Shown one piece after another: positions 1 through 7,970 of a stretch of DNA of 14,526 bases; the first letter of the stretch is position 1, and each line of letters begins with the position of its first letter. A program made the translations under genes and the position numbers. This stretch comes from Dictyocoela muelleri. Taxonomy: Eukaryota > Microsporidia. Location of the stretch: NCBI GenBank assembly GCA_016256075.1, contig SDVU01000355.1, positions 1-14,526 of the forward strand, written 5' to 3'. A model generated the notes under the pieces. The model was not told the DNA's origin and made no database searches. It was given only the letters and a program-made list of their open reading frames with translations.

Positions 1-33
1 GTATTTAATTAACTATTTTATTAATTAAAAAAA

Positions 34-99
34 TTTGTCGTTTTTTTTCCAAAAACGACAAACTTAAATGAAAAAAAAACGACTTTGTCGTTTTTTTTT
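34..99. repeat. Two adjacent GTCG hairpins
   Basis: Two perfect inverted repeats lie almost back to back. The first pairs TTTGTCGTTTTT (34-45) with AAAAACGACAAA (51-62) around a 5-base loop. The second pairs a 13-base A-run ending in CGAC (71-83) with its complement (87-99) around a 3-base TTT loop. The same GTCGTTTTT core is used four times in alternating orientation. The role is unknown; this could be the end of a repeat that continues left of the window. A further GTCG followed by a T-run occurs near 980. Confidence 0.6.
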
Positions 100-323
100 T
101 CATTGGAATTATAGTATAATATACAGTAGTTCCAGTGTCATATATGTATTAAGACTTGGTCTAACATGACAATATAGCAGAATGAACTCTCTTAGGTGTG
201 GAGAGAAGTGCGGCGACGCATCTAGGCAAAAAAGAAAAGAAAAAAAAATTCATAAAAGCTAATAATAACCTGTATCTTGCTGAGTCATTGATAAAACAAA
301 AATTGCCTATACAGCTGATTTCA

Positions 324-437
324 GGGTAGCTTTAAAGTGACGTTAATTATACACTACGAACCAAAGATCACAGTCTCGGTAGGAGAAAACTCTCCGGGTT
401 AAGAACTATGGATGTTGTAAACATGTAATATATATAG
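324..437 (+). repeat. Dispersed repeat, left copy (inverted partner at right end)
   Basis: This segment aligns with the reverse complement of 14406-14525 at an estimated 75-80% identity. Shared blocks include GGGTAGCTT, AAGTGACGT, GAACCAAAG, ACTCTC.GGGTT, CTATGGATGTT and CATGTAATATATATAG. Both copies keep a small hairpin, GGAGA with TCTC(C/T) around four bases. The similarity stops on both strands right after the ATATATATAG block. I do not recognise the family. It could be a solo LTR, the end of an unrecognised element or another repeated sequence. A purine-rich AAGGGGGACTGT just downstream (443-454) resembles a polypurine tract followed by an LTR start, but no second LTR is visible. Confidence 0.7.
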
Positions 438-1188
438 ACAATTAAGGGGGACTGTATAAGCTAATAATAAAAATTTAATATTTAATAAAAATTAAATATT
501 AAAATGAAAATAATAACGCAATTTCATTGAGAATTGTAGACGAATTGTTAACTAAGAATAATTTTAATATGAATAGAGTATTAATCCCCAATTTCAAAAA
601 ATTTAATATAATTTAGTAAAATAATATTATTGATAATTTAGAAAATATAACTATAATAAAAATCATTAAGCAGCACTGTGCGTATGTCTCGCGTTGCGCG
701 CGACATAACAAATTGTATTTTTCAGTATTTTAATGTCGAAAAATAAAAAGACGCATCTAAAATTATAAATAATTAAAAAGTCTAATTAAAATGGTCTCAA
801 AATATAATAATTGTCTTTGAAAAAGATTTTCTAAATATTTAAAAATAATTCGTCTAGATTAAAATATTTATGGCTAGAAATTTATTTTTTCCCAATCAAT
901 ATGTGTAAGTATACAATTGCTAGGGCCATAATTTATATTTTAAGATGAAATGTAAAAGTAAATTTTTCGAAGATGTACGTGTCGTTTTTTTGTTAATTTT
1001 ACAGTGTTTAACGAATATAATAAAAATTAAATAATTAATTTCTGAATATGAATTATATATGTAAATAAATTCATTTATTGAATATTTTGAAACCACTTTT
1101 GTTGAAAAAATATTTTGTAATACATATATTCAACATAATTTTAATTTCAACTTTAATATTATTATGATAGAATTTTAAAATGTATACT
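438..1188. other. AT-rich stretch without recognisable gene
   Basis: I see no coding signal, on either strand, longer than chance in this very AT-rich interval. It holds a 13-bp perfect AT hairpin (474-486 with 491-503, four-base loop) and the CpG-rich quasi-palindrome at 683-707. The last few hundred bases may be the decayed upstream part of the MULE transposase whose tail is readable from about 1189, but I could not read any family motif there. Confidence 0.5.
683..707. repeat. CpG-rich quasi-palindrome, left
   Basis: TATGTC and GACATA bracket a CGCG-TTG-CGCG core, so the motif is nearly self-complementary. It stands out because its surroundings are almost free of CpG. A related motif lies at 2130-2155. 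The two could be the ends of one element or two copies of a small repeat. Confidence 0.45.
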
Positions 1189-1325
1189 TGAACTACTAAT
1201 ACGATCGAGGCCTGGCATAGAAATTTGAACAGAAAATAATTATACTACATCCTGAAATTTCAATATTTCTGCAGATTTTATCAGAAGAAAACTAGCGAGA
1301 TTATGAATATTAAAAGATATATCTG
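1189..1325 (+). pseudogene. MULE transposase fragment (C-terminal)
   Basis: A short stretch reads TTNTIEAWHRNLN (from 1192). This matches the TTN(S)xEAWHRxLN signature in the C-terminal part of MULE-type transposases, and the same signature recurs in the MULE at 13590-13670. About 15 codons on, in another frame, HPEISIFLQIL (from 1248) resembles the segment that follows this signature in the family. The rest of the protein is not legible, so this is a small, frameshifted relic of a Mutator-like DNA transposon. It would have encoded part of the DDE transposase. No terminal repeats could be assigned. Confidence 0.6.
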
Positions 1326-1604
1326 GAGGCGCATTGAAATTCCTAAATTTCGATTGTAAAAATGAGCATTTCTATAAATAATAACTAAAAACTTTTAAAT
1401 TCTTTTATAAACATGAATTTTTTGGCGCTGGTGAAGAATTTTGGAAAATTTTTGTCGATAATTTATGGGGTCAAAAAATTAAAAAAAAATTAAAAAAAAA
1501 TAAACATATTATTATAAATTAGAGTCGATAAAATTATAATTTTATCAAAATAATTATTTATTAATTGGATATATATATGAGAAAAGCTTTAAAATGAATT
1601 TATA

Positions 1605-2085
1605 ATCCAACTTTCGCTCCTTCTTTTATGAAAGTTTTTTTATAATAAAATCTATAAATAAAATCTTCAATCCTATTAACAAAAATATCTCTTCTTATCT
1701 TATACCCAACTTTCAAATGTGACAAGATTATTTAAATCAAATAAGTGTTGTCACCATTTATATTTTATATTCATTCGCAATGCGGAACTATTATATGACG
1801 TGAATGAAATTGTGAGGCCGCAGAAGGATATGAAAAATGTCCATCGGTGATAACAATATCACGAGTATTAACATGTTTTAACAGAACATCATAAAAAGTT
1901 GAGATTTGCCTATTGGGTATAATCATCAAAAAAATTCTCTTTTCATCAGTTGCTTATATACCTCTTATTAGCCACTGAATTTCGTTATTTCTGTAACCAT
2001 CGATACTATTACACGGTTTCGTTACAATTTTACCCCCCCCCCCAAATCGCAGTTTCATCTATTTGCACCCTGACACCAGGGTCTC
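1605..2085 (-). pseudogene. Broken ISXO2/IS1595-like transposase
   Basis: On the minus strand the sequence reads PGVRVQIDETAIWGGGK, then NEIQWLIRGI, IFLMIIPNRQISTFYDVLL, IVITDGHFSYPSAASQF and SRHIIVPHCE. It ends with an LSHLKVGYKIRR-like segment. This order matches the DDE/DDN core of ISXO2/IS1595 transposases, which are common as eukaryotic domesticated or mobile copies in microsporidia. The first catalytic Asp (QIDET, codon 2057-2059) and the second (ITDG) are present. Frame changes and stops interrupt it: one after RGI, and others in the NLIENxWSHLK region, where the usual Asn/Glu pair is lost. The N-terminal zinc-binding region is not found. An 11-base C-run (2033-2043) lies within the coding part. 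The copy is dead. Confidence 0.78.
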
Positions 2086-2129
2086 ATATTTTACTAAATA
2101 TAAAAAAAATTTGACCTAATTTTATTCAT

Positions 2130-2155
2130 TATGACGCACGCGCTGCGCGAAACAT
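2130..2155. repeat. CpG-rich quasi-palindrome, right
   Basis: ATGACGC, CGCG and GCGCGAAACAT form an imperfect palindrome resembling the one at 683-707. It lies just outside the 5' side of the minus-strand ISXO2-like relic, so it may mark an element end. The match to the left motif is short (about 25 bases) and is similar in both orientations because the motif is self-complementary. Confidence 0.4.
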
Positions 2156-2164
2156 TTATTTTTA

Positions 2165-2258
2165 TTTCTAAAATTAAAAATCACTTCGGGAATCGAAGCC
2201 AGAATAAAATTTTATCAATTTACTGACTAGTCTAATTAAACTAAAATAAAATAATTAT
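2165..2258 (+). pseudogene. Possible upstream part of the hAT-like relic
   Basis: Across this interval a reading in the direction of the 3713-3925 relic gives a weak resemblance to the stretch that precedes the first catalytic Asp in hAT transposases. It directly abuts the IS630-like element, whose other side resumes with TGKTIHDVSYYRRML. If correct, the IS630-like element inserted into a hAT copy. The similarity is weak and the frame is broken, so treat this as a guess that a protein-profile search could settle. Confidence 0.25.
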
Positions 2259-2276
2259 TACAAAAACAGAGTTTCT

Positions 2277-2450
2277 CATTTCTATAGTCCCATGTTTGCA
2301 TTTTTATAGTTCATGTTTGCATTTCTATAGTCTCATGTCAGCATTTTTATAGTTTCATGTTTGCATTTACTATAGTTCCATGTTTGAATTTCTATAGTCC
2401 CATGTTTGCATTTCTATAGTCCTATCTTTGCATTTTTATAGTCCCATCAA
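2277..2450 (-). repeat. Left terminal array, eight 22-bp units
   Basis: Eight tandem units of consensus CATTTCTATAGTCCCATGTT plus TG (22 bp), with one unit a base shorter and one a base longer. Units vary mainly at CTATAG/TTATAG and at CCC. The last, inner unit ends in CATCAA, which is matched by TTGATG at the inner border of the right array, so the whole array belongs to the terminal inverted repeat. Such repeated subterminal motifs are commonly transposase binding sites; that role is inferred here. Confidence 0.85.
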
Positions 2451-2486
2451 TTCAAATAAAAATTTTCAAATCCCCCCCCCCTATGC

Positions 2487-3478
2487 CAAGGAAAATACGA
2501 ATAAAAATTACGCAAAAAATAAGCAAAAAAAGCTTTCGAAAGACCCTAATATAATGATTAAAGACATTTTAAGGATGTTAAATATAAATAGGAAGACAGT
2601 TTCAAGAACACTTAAACAAAATAGAGTGTGTAAATTTAAATTCGTCTACAGTAAATACAGATAGTTGCACAATTGTTCGAATGTTGCCTGAGAAACCTGA
2701 AGATTCGATTATCAGAAACTTCGTGGCATGTAGAAACGGTTCTGCATTAAAGGAATTTGCTGATGATCTAGAGTGTAAAACAGGTATTACACTTTCTGTT
2801 TCAACAATAAGTAGAAAATTTATGTAGCTTGGACTTACACGAAAAAGATTATCACTTATACCAGTCGAAAGAAATTCACAAGATAACATCCTAAAAATAT
2901 CAATTTATGACATGTAAATATCGGGATATAACGTTGAAAATCTGATTTTTCTTGACGAAACTGGTTTTAACAAACATAGATCGCGTAAATAAAGATATTC
3001 TCCCGGAAACATCAAAGCCTACAAACAGATATCGCTAATAGAGGTAGAAATCTTAGTTGCATGTGTGTATTTTTATATAGTGGATTAATTACATATAAAA
3101 AAATACAGGGATCATATAATTCATCATTATTCATAGAATTTGTAGAAAATAATCTCGCGGAGTTCTTTCAAAATATCTATAAAATTTTAATTATGTACAA
3201 TGCAAGTTTATATCATTCTGCATCAGTTTTACAACGATTAGAATTGTTAAACATCGCCATCAAGTTTTTACCGCCTTATTCTCTCTAATAAAATCCAATT
3301 GAAGAATTTTTAATCTATGATAAAGGCACGATATTGTTTAATAAACGCAACTGCTAATTTTGTCGAGTTGTGTATAAGACAAATTTTTGAGGCTGATTTC
3401 AATGTTCAGTGTCGTTGATTTTATGAAAATAGGTTAAAGTGGTTCGAGAAGGCAAGGCAAGGGTGTGAGTTTATTTAA
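2487..3478 (+). pseudogene. Broken IS630/mariner-like DDE transposase
   Basis: The N-terminal part has a helix-turn-helix reading (PNIMIKDILRMLNINRKTVS, near 2560-2620), expected to bind the terminal repeats. A second DNA-binding stretch (GSALKEFADDL, ISRKF) follows in another frame. The catalytic part then reads NLIFLDETGFNKH (Asp codon 2954-2956), YSPGNIKAY, KILIMYNASLYHSASV, IKFLPPYS and NPIEEF (Glu near 3301-3306). The protein would end at the stop 3476-3478 after KWFEKARQGCEFI. It is dead: there are at least two frame changes, several stops (including tandem stops just before NPIEEF), and the usual second catalytic Asp of the IMDN motif reads Tyr (codon 3196-3198). A 10-base C-run (2472-2481) sits just before the readable start. 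Length and motif order fit the microsporidian type I recall. Confidence 0.82.
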
Positions 3479-3521
3479 TTAAATCGCTTATTGATTATTT
3501 ATTTTTTTCATTGTTCTATTT

Positions 3522-3694
3522 TGATGGGACTATAAAAATGCAAAGATGGGACTATAAAAATGCAAACATGGGACTATAGAAATGCAAACAAGGGACTATA
3601 AAAATGCAAACATGGGACTATAGAAATGCAAACATGGGACAATAGAAATGCAAACAAGGGACTATAAAAATGCAAACATGGGACTATAGAAATG
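3522..3694 (+). repeat. Right terminal array, eight 22-bp units
   Basis: Eight tandem units of consensus CAAACATGGGACTATAGAAA plus TG, the inverse of the left array. They alternate between ACTATAGAAATG and ACTATAAAAATG forms and between CATGGG and CAAGGG forms. The units are more alike than those of the left array. The outermost unit is followed by AAAAACTCTG, the inverse of the left element end. Confidence 0.85.
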
Positions 3695-3712
3695 AAAAAC
3701 TCTGAAGAAATA

Positions 3713-3925
3713 TACTGGTAAAACAATCCATGACGTATCTTACTATCGTAGAATGCTTGAACCGTTATTAATTGAACAAAAACTTAAAATATATAATATT
3801 TTAAAAGAAAAAGATATTTATCTAATGTTTGATGAAACTACTGATGTTAATAGTAGATATATTCTCAACATTTTAGGAGGGATCTGCAGTATGTCTTCTC
3901 GATGTAAATCATATTTAATTTACAC
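3713..3925 (+). pseudogene. hAT-like transposase fragment
   Basis: An open stretch reads TGKTIHDVSYYRRMLEPLL, then DIYLMFDETTDVNSRYILNI and LGGICSMSSRCKSYLI. The order of a conserved Tyr-rich helix and a (L/M)xDETTDxxxRYxxN block, then a small hydrophobic strand, is that of the region around the first catalytic Asp in hAT-superfamily transposases. The transposase would cut DNA at element ends in the nucleus. Only about 70 codons survive: the left side meets the IS630-like element and the right side is cut by the 5' LTR of gypsy-A. The open frame happens to run on into the LTR and stops at 3966-3968, which is an accident of insertion, not a real fusion. A related DDE family is the alternative. 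Confidence 0.55.
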
Positions 3926-4176
3926 AGTGGTATCGCAAGCATTTCCCACATTGAAAAAGATGTTCTAGAATTTAGTGAAATTTTTATTTCATTGATAAAT
4001 GACAGAATTATGACATGTTAAAAAATTGATCAAAAAATATAAATTAAAATGATTTCAGAAACCCATGCACCATGAAGGAAGAAAAATTAAAAGATTCGAT
4101 GATTCAATAAAAAAGTTTACAAAAAGTTTCGTAGTTAATTATCTTTTATTTAATGACCCAGTAGATAGACACCTCA
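3926..4176 (+). repeat. 5' LTR of gypsy-A
   Basis: A direct repeat of 7928-8180, aligning almost without gaps over about 251 bases at about 90% identity. It ends in CACCTCA in both copies, after which the sequences differ completely, so the right border is well fixed. It begins where the hAT-like open frame is interrupted. An open frame starting with ATG at 4065 lies inside it and runs on beyond the LTR. Confidence 0.9.
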
Positions 4177-4661
4177 TTTTGAGCTCAAATAGGTATGCAG
4201 ATAATTTAGAATCTGATATCACTAAAGAAGAAAGGAACTGCAGACAGACAAAAAAATTGACGATCGATTTGAGATAATGAATTTTGAATACAATTGTAAT
4301 AGATCAGAACTTACGATGTTCAACAAATTAAATACATTTACAGACATCGACGAACAAGATTTATTAATTTGAAAGCTTTGTTTTTATGAAATTCAAGGAT
4401 TTGTCGTTGGACTGAAAAAATAAATCTGGATGTTTTGTTCCAGATAGTTGATATAAATATACGGTCACAAATGGGAACCTCCTTAAACAGCTCAAAGATG
4501 ATGTATAAAATTTAAAAACTCAAGTTTAACAAAAATACGGCATATACATATCAGTAACACTTATCAAATATTAGGCAGACAGACTTTCACACAAATCGTG
4601 CATATCTTTGAAAATAAAATAATGCTTTAGATTAGGCATTTGTCTCGATTAGCCCGGTGGA
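4177..4661 (+). other. Gypsy-A leader and decayed Gag region
   Basis: This stretch lies between the 5' LTR and the long frame, where the untranslated leader and most of Gag are expected. A 70-codon open frame starts inside the LTR (4065) and ends here at 4277. Scattered open pieces follow in several frames. None carries a motif I can name; Gag capsid sequence diverges fast, so this is expected. The region is broken, with a handful of breaks, and is short for a full capsid domain. Confidence 0.5.
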
Positions 4662-7600
4662 ATGATTCAAGAAAAAATCGAAGAGCTTTTCTTTGCCGGA
4701 CTTCACTATAGAGTGAAATATGATCGAATAAGAAACAACAACAGGACTTTTAATCACTGCCTTCTTGTATTGTCCGATATGGATGATATGTGCTTATCTA
4801 AAATACAACATCTAATTGAAATTTCAAAAACAAAAAACATTGGCGATGTAACAACATATTACAAGAAGGAAAATAAAAACCGTCAGTACTATAATAACCA
4901 CAAAAGAAATATTGGTATTGAGGATAAAAAATACTGTAATTTTCACAAAACGAGATCCCACTCAAACGAGGAGTGCCGAGTCAACAAGAAAAAAAGCAAA
5001 AATGAAAATAACGAAAATAATAATAAATCATATGCCCTGCGTGAGCCAATAAATACACCAAAAATAATTGAAATTCCAATAAAAATTGACAACAAATCGT
5101 TTACATCCATGGTAGATACTGGTTCTGTAGAGAACTTTATACCAGAAAAAATAGCCAGTGAGCAAAAATTAGAACAAAAAGATCTTGAAAATGAGAAAAC
5201 AGTCGAGGTAGCTAATGGTAGTTTAGTTAAAATAAAAAAGTATTGTGATGTCAAGTTTCAAATAATGAACGACGAAAATATATTTTATAAAAGCAAATTC
5301 ATGATACTCCCGCACCCATGCAATGTTTTAATTTTGGGAATGCGATTCCTTACCGAGAATGATACTATCATAAACCTAAAAGACGGAATAATTAGTCTGG
5401 ATGGAAAGGAATATGAAGTGAAGGCTAGAATACCGAATTTTGTAGCACCAGACAACGATATATCTCGAAAAACAAAAATATTTTCAGTAAAGTCAGTTTA
5501 TTCAGAAATAAATGAGACTATAAACAAAGCAAAAATACACAATCCAGAAATCGGTAATATTCAAATTGCCAAACATAAAATTGAATTGACTGGCAAGTTT
5601 GAATGTGCTCCAAGAGAATATCCAGTCCCCATCGGACTGCAAGATGAAGTCAAACAACATATTAAAACATTAATAAAAAATGATATAATAGAAGAAAAGG
5701 AATCAGAAATTATATCACCGGCATTCATAATAAAGAAAAGGAATGGAAAATTGAGATTAGTAGTGGATTATAGATATTTGAATTCCATCACACGAAAAGA
5801 TCACCAGATAACGCCCAATATTTATGAAATACTAGCTAAGTTAAAAGGAGCCACTATATTTTCGACACTTGATTTAAACAACGGATATTATCAAATAAAA
5901 ATAGAAGAAAATGACGTTTTCAAAACGGGATTTATTCTCATGAATAAAACATATGTTTTCAAGCGTATGCCATTCGGGTTGTGCAATGCACCATCCACAT
6001 TCCAAAAGGCGATGAATAATATTTTTAATGAAATGAAAGGCGTACTGGTATACATGGATGATATTTTACTATTCTCAAATACAATTAGTGATCATAAGGT
6101 TTTGTTGAACAGTGTTTTCGAAAAGCTAATAGGATTGGGCGTATCAATAAATTTTGAAAAATCTGTGTTTGCAAAAGAGGAAGTTCAATTTTTAGGTCAT
6201 AAAATAAATAAAGAAGGTATAATGCCAATAATTTCAAATTTAGATAAATACAAAGATTTTAGGCCAAAAACAAAAAAACAACTACAGAGTTTGTTGGGTT
6301 TTATAAACTGGTTTCGACCTTTTATAAAAAATTTGTCTTTCCTCACCGCCGATTTATATGCAAAATTAAAAACAGAGAAAAATAAAGTGACATGGAATGA
6401 GACTGATGAATATAAGATTAATGAAATATTTAAAAAAAATAGCGAGAAAAAGATACTCTATCATCCTGACTTAAATAAAGAGTTTACAATGCGTTGCGAT
6501 GCTTCTGATATAGGAATTGGTTCAGTGTTACTGCAAGAGGGAAAAATAATTGGGTATTTCAGTAAAAAATTCAATGAACAAGAAAAAAACTACACCACAA
6601 GTGAAAAAGAAATCTACGCTATTCTTAAATCTCTTGAGCATTTCAAACAACTCATCTATAACACGAGAGTAATTATAGAAACCGACAATAAAAACATTAC
6701 CTTTAACGGAGATATAACAAAAAGAATACATCGCTGGAAATTATTGCTCGAGGAATACGATTACATATTAAAACACATAAAAGGAAATCAAAATAACGAG
6801 GCTGATACACTATCGAGATACCTTCTGAGTATTAAAAGTCTTCAGACACATCAATTATTATTTTTCCCTGAAGTAAAAGGAAAACTGAAAGAAGTAAATG
6901 GTATATCAAGATTTGAAATCTTAGAAAACGATAATACAAAATTAGAATTAGAAAAATTTCTGAAAAAATTACATGTTGACATGATACATCCGGGAATTAT
7001 TGTGATGGAAAAGACGCTTACGAATTACATAAGAATGAAAAACCTACGGAAACTAATAAGTAAAGTGTGTAATGAATGTTATATTTGCAAGATAGAAAAG
7101 GAAAATACTTCCCATTACGGAATACCATTTTACAATAATGATGTAACTGAAAAGAATGAAGTGATCGCTATCGATATTAAAGGCCCCATAAGTGCTTCCG
7201 CCTTTGAAAAAATAGGTCTTGAAAAGAATTTTTATATTTTGGCGATAGTGGATCTTTTTTCACGATTCACAGAAATAGGACTGACTTTCGATATTGATTC
7301 GGAAACTATCTGTTCAGAGATAAGAAGAATTTGGTTTTCAAAACACCCTATACCGAAAATATGCCTGACCGATAATGGAAGGCAATTCATATCGAACCAA
7401 TTTAAAACAATGATGGATGAGTTTAAAATTAAACATGTTACCTCAGCCCCGTATAATCCTACAGGTAACGCAATCGTTGAACGAACAAACAAAGAAATTG
7501 GCAATGTATTAAGAATATCTAGAAATGAAAATTTAGATAATTTACTGAAAAACATCTGGACTCGAATTAACCTCACTATCAACAAAAATACAAACTATGC

Positions 7601-7970
7601 ACCTTTCGAAATATATTACGAAAAATCAATATTCCACAATCTACAACTGAACCCAAAAATTAATTTCGAGGAAATCAATAAAAAATCCAAAGAGCGTAGA
7701 GAAAAATATCTGAGACATCTCTATAAAAAACGTGTTCCGGTAAAATATGAGATTGGAGATAAAGTATTGATAAAAAATCATTGCCAAGATAAAACTAGCC
7801 CCAGATGGTTGGGACCTTTCAGCATAATTAATATTTCAAAAAGTGGAAATAATCTAAACGTCGATACTGGAAATAAAATCTTAAGAATATCAATCAAAAA
7901 TTGCCGTCCTGCTGAGAAGGGGGAGGATGTGGCATCGCATGCATCTCCCACATTGAAAGAGATGTTCTAG
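4662..7970 (+). CDS. Gag-Pol polyprotein of Ty3/gypsy element
   Basis: A 1102-residue open frame holding the end of Gag and all of Pol. In order: a CCHC-like zinc knuckle C92-H95-H100-C105 (CNFHKTRSHSNEEC); an aspartic protease with DTG at 152-154 and a VLILGMRF strand near 222-229; a reverse transcriptase, about 310-530, with LVVDYRYLN (366), D404 and YMDD (464-467); RNase H, about 605-720, with D613, E648 or E650, D675 and D715; and integrase with an H771/H776-C806/C809 zinc site, a D838, D904, E940 core (35 residues between the last two) and a GPY/F-type WLGPF at 1049-1053. The products would copy element RNA to DNA and insert it. The last 13 codons lie in the 3' LTR. The first ATG is taken as the start, but Gag sequence probably extends upstream. 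It is the only long frame in the window and is much better kept than its neighbours. Confidence 0.95.
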   Translation: MIQEKIEELFFAGLHYRVKYDRIRNNNRTFNHCLLVLSDMDDMCLSKIQHLIEISKTKNIGDVTTYYKKENKNRQYYNNHKRNIGIEDKKYCNFHKTRSHSNEECRVNKKKSKNENNENNNKSYALREPINTPKIIEIPIKIDNKSFTSMVDTGSVENFIPEKIASEQKLEQKDLENEKTVEVANGSLVKIKKYCDVKFQIMNDENIFYKSKFMILPHPCNVLILGMRFLTENDTIINLKDGIISLDGKEYEVKARIPNFVAPDNDISRKTKIFSVKSVYSEINETINKAKIHNPEIGNIQIAKHKIELTGKFECAPREYPVPIGLQDEVKQHIKTLIKNDIIEEKESEIISPAFIIKKRNGKLRLVVDYRYLNSITRKDHQITPNIYEILAKLKGATIFSTLDLNNGYYQIKIEENDVFKTGFILMNKTYVFKRMPFGLCNAPSTFQKAMNNIFNEMKGVLVYMDDILLFSNTISDHKVLLNSVFEKLIGLGVSINFEKSVFAKEEVQFLGHKINKEGIMPIISNLDKYKDFRPKTKKQLQSLLGFINWFRPFIKNLSFLTADLYAKLKTEKNKVTWNETDEYKINEIFKKNSEKKILYHPDLNKEFTMRCDASDIGIGSVLLQEGKIIGYFSKKFNEQEKNYTTSEKEIYAILKSLEHFKQLIYNTRVIIETDNKNITFNGDITKRIHRWKLLLEEYDYILKHIKGNQNNEADTLSRYLLSIKSLQTHQLLFFPEVKGKLKEVNGISRFEILENDNTKLELEKFLKKLHVDMIHPGIIVMEKTLTNYIRMKNLRKLISKVCNECYICKIEKENTSHYGIPFYNNDVTEKNEVIAIDIKGPISASAFEKIGLEKNFYILAIVDLFSRFTEIGLTFDIDSETICSEIRRIWFSKHPIPKICLTDNGRQFISNQFKTMMDEFKIKHVTSAPYNPTGNAIVERTNKEIGNVLRISRNENLDNLLKNIWTRINLTINKNTNYAPFEIYYEKSIFHNLQLNPKINFEEINKKSKERREKYLRHLYKKRVPVKYEIGDKVLIKNHCQDKTSPRWLGPFSIINISKSGNNLNVDTGNKILRISIKNCRPAEKGEDVASHASPTLKEMF
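7914..7927 (+). promoter_or_regulatory. Polypurine tract of gypsy-A
   Basis: GAGAAGGGGGAGGA directly precedes the TGTGG start of the 3' LTR. This is the usual position of the RNase H-resistant purine tract that primes plus-strand DNA synthesis. It overlaps the end of the Gag-Pol frame (the AEKGED residues). Its abutment to the LTR supports the LTR border. Confidence 0.85.

Larger units (their letters stand above)
2259..3712 (+). mobile_element. IS630/mariner-like DNA transposon with repeat-array ends
   Basis: A DNA transposon of about 1.45 kb. Its inverted ends begin CAGAGTTT(C/T)TCATTTCTATAGTCCCATG (left from 2267, right ending at 3704). A TA lies six bases outside each end (2259-2260 and 3711-3712), compatible with the TA target duplication of this superfamily, although those six bases do not match between ends. 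Each terminal repeat is about 180 bp and consists of eight tandem 22-bp units. A decayed DDE transposase fills the interior. The element probably landed in a hAT-like relic. All parts are in order but the transposase is broken, so it cannot move itself. Confidence 0.8.

Noticed and set aside
443-454. AAGGGGGACTGT as a polypurine tract and LTR start
   Set aside because: It has the right look, but no second LTR, no Pol sequence upstream and no repeat of the following bases were found.
1467-1503. An A-rich tract as a poly(A) tail of a LINE or SINE
   Set aside because: It is an imperfect AAATTAAAA run with no upstream reverse-transcriptase or SINE promoter sequence and no flanking target duplication.
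2165-2260. Minus-strand TTCGATTCCCG motif resembling a tRNA T-arm
   Set aside because: No matching acceptor stem, anticodon arm or D-arm pairing is present. The motif is explained by a small CTTCG/CGAAG hairpin.
2602-2889. A 95-codon minus-strand open frame
   Set aside because: It is the opposite strand of the IS630-like transposase relic and shows no motif of its own.
2277-3694. The 22-bp repeats as a CRISPR array
   Set aside because: The units are directly adjacent with no unique spacers. They occur in opposite orientation at two ends of a transposase relic, so they are terminal repeats.
3753-3968. A 71-codon open frame taken as one gene
   Set aside because: Its last 13 or so codons lie in the 5' LTR and match the tail of the Gag-Pol frame in the 3' LTR. 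The rest is the hAT-like fragment, so the frame is a chance junction of two elements.
4943-5254. Minus-strand open frames opposite the Gag-Pol gene (also 6528-6731 and 7232-7585)
   Set aside because: They lie antisense to a clear coding region and lack family motifs. They are shadows of the long open frame.
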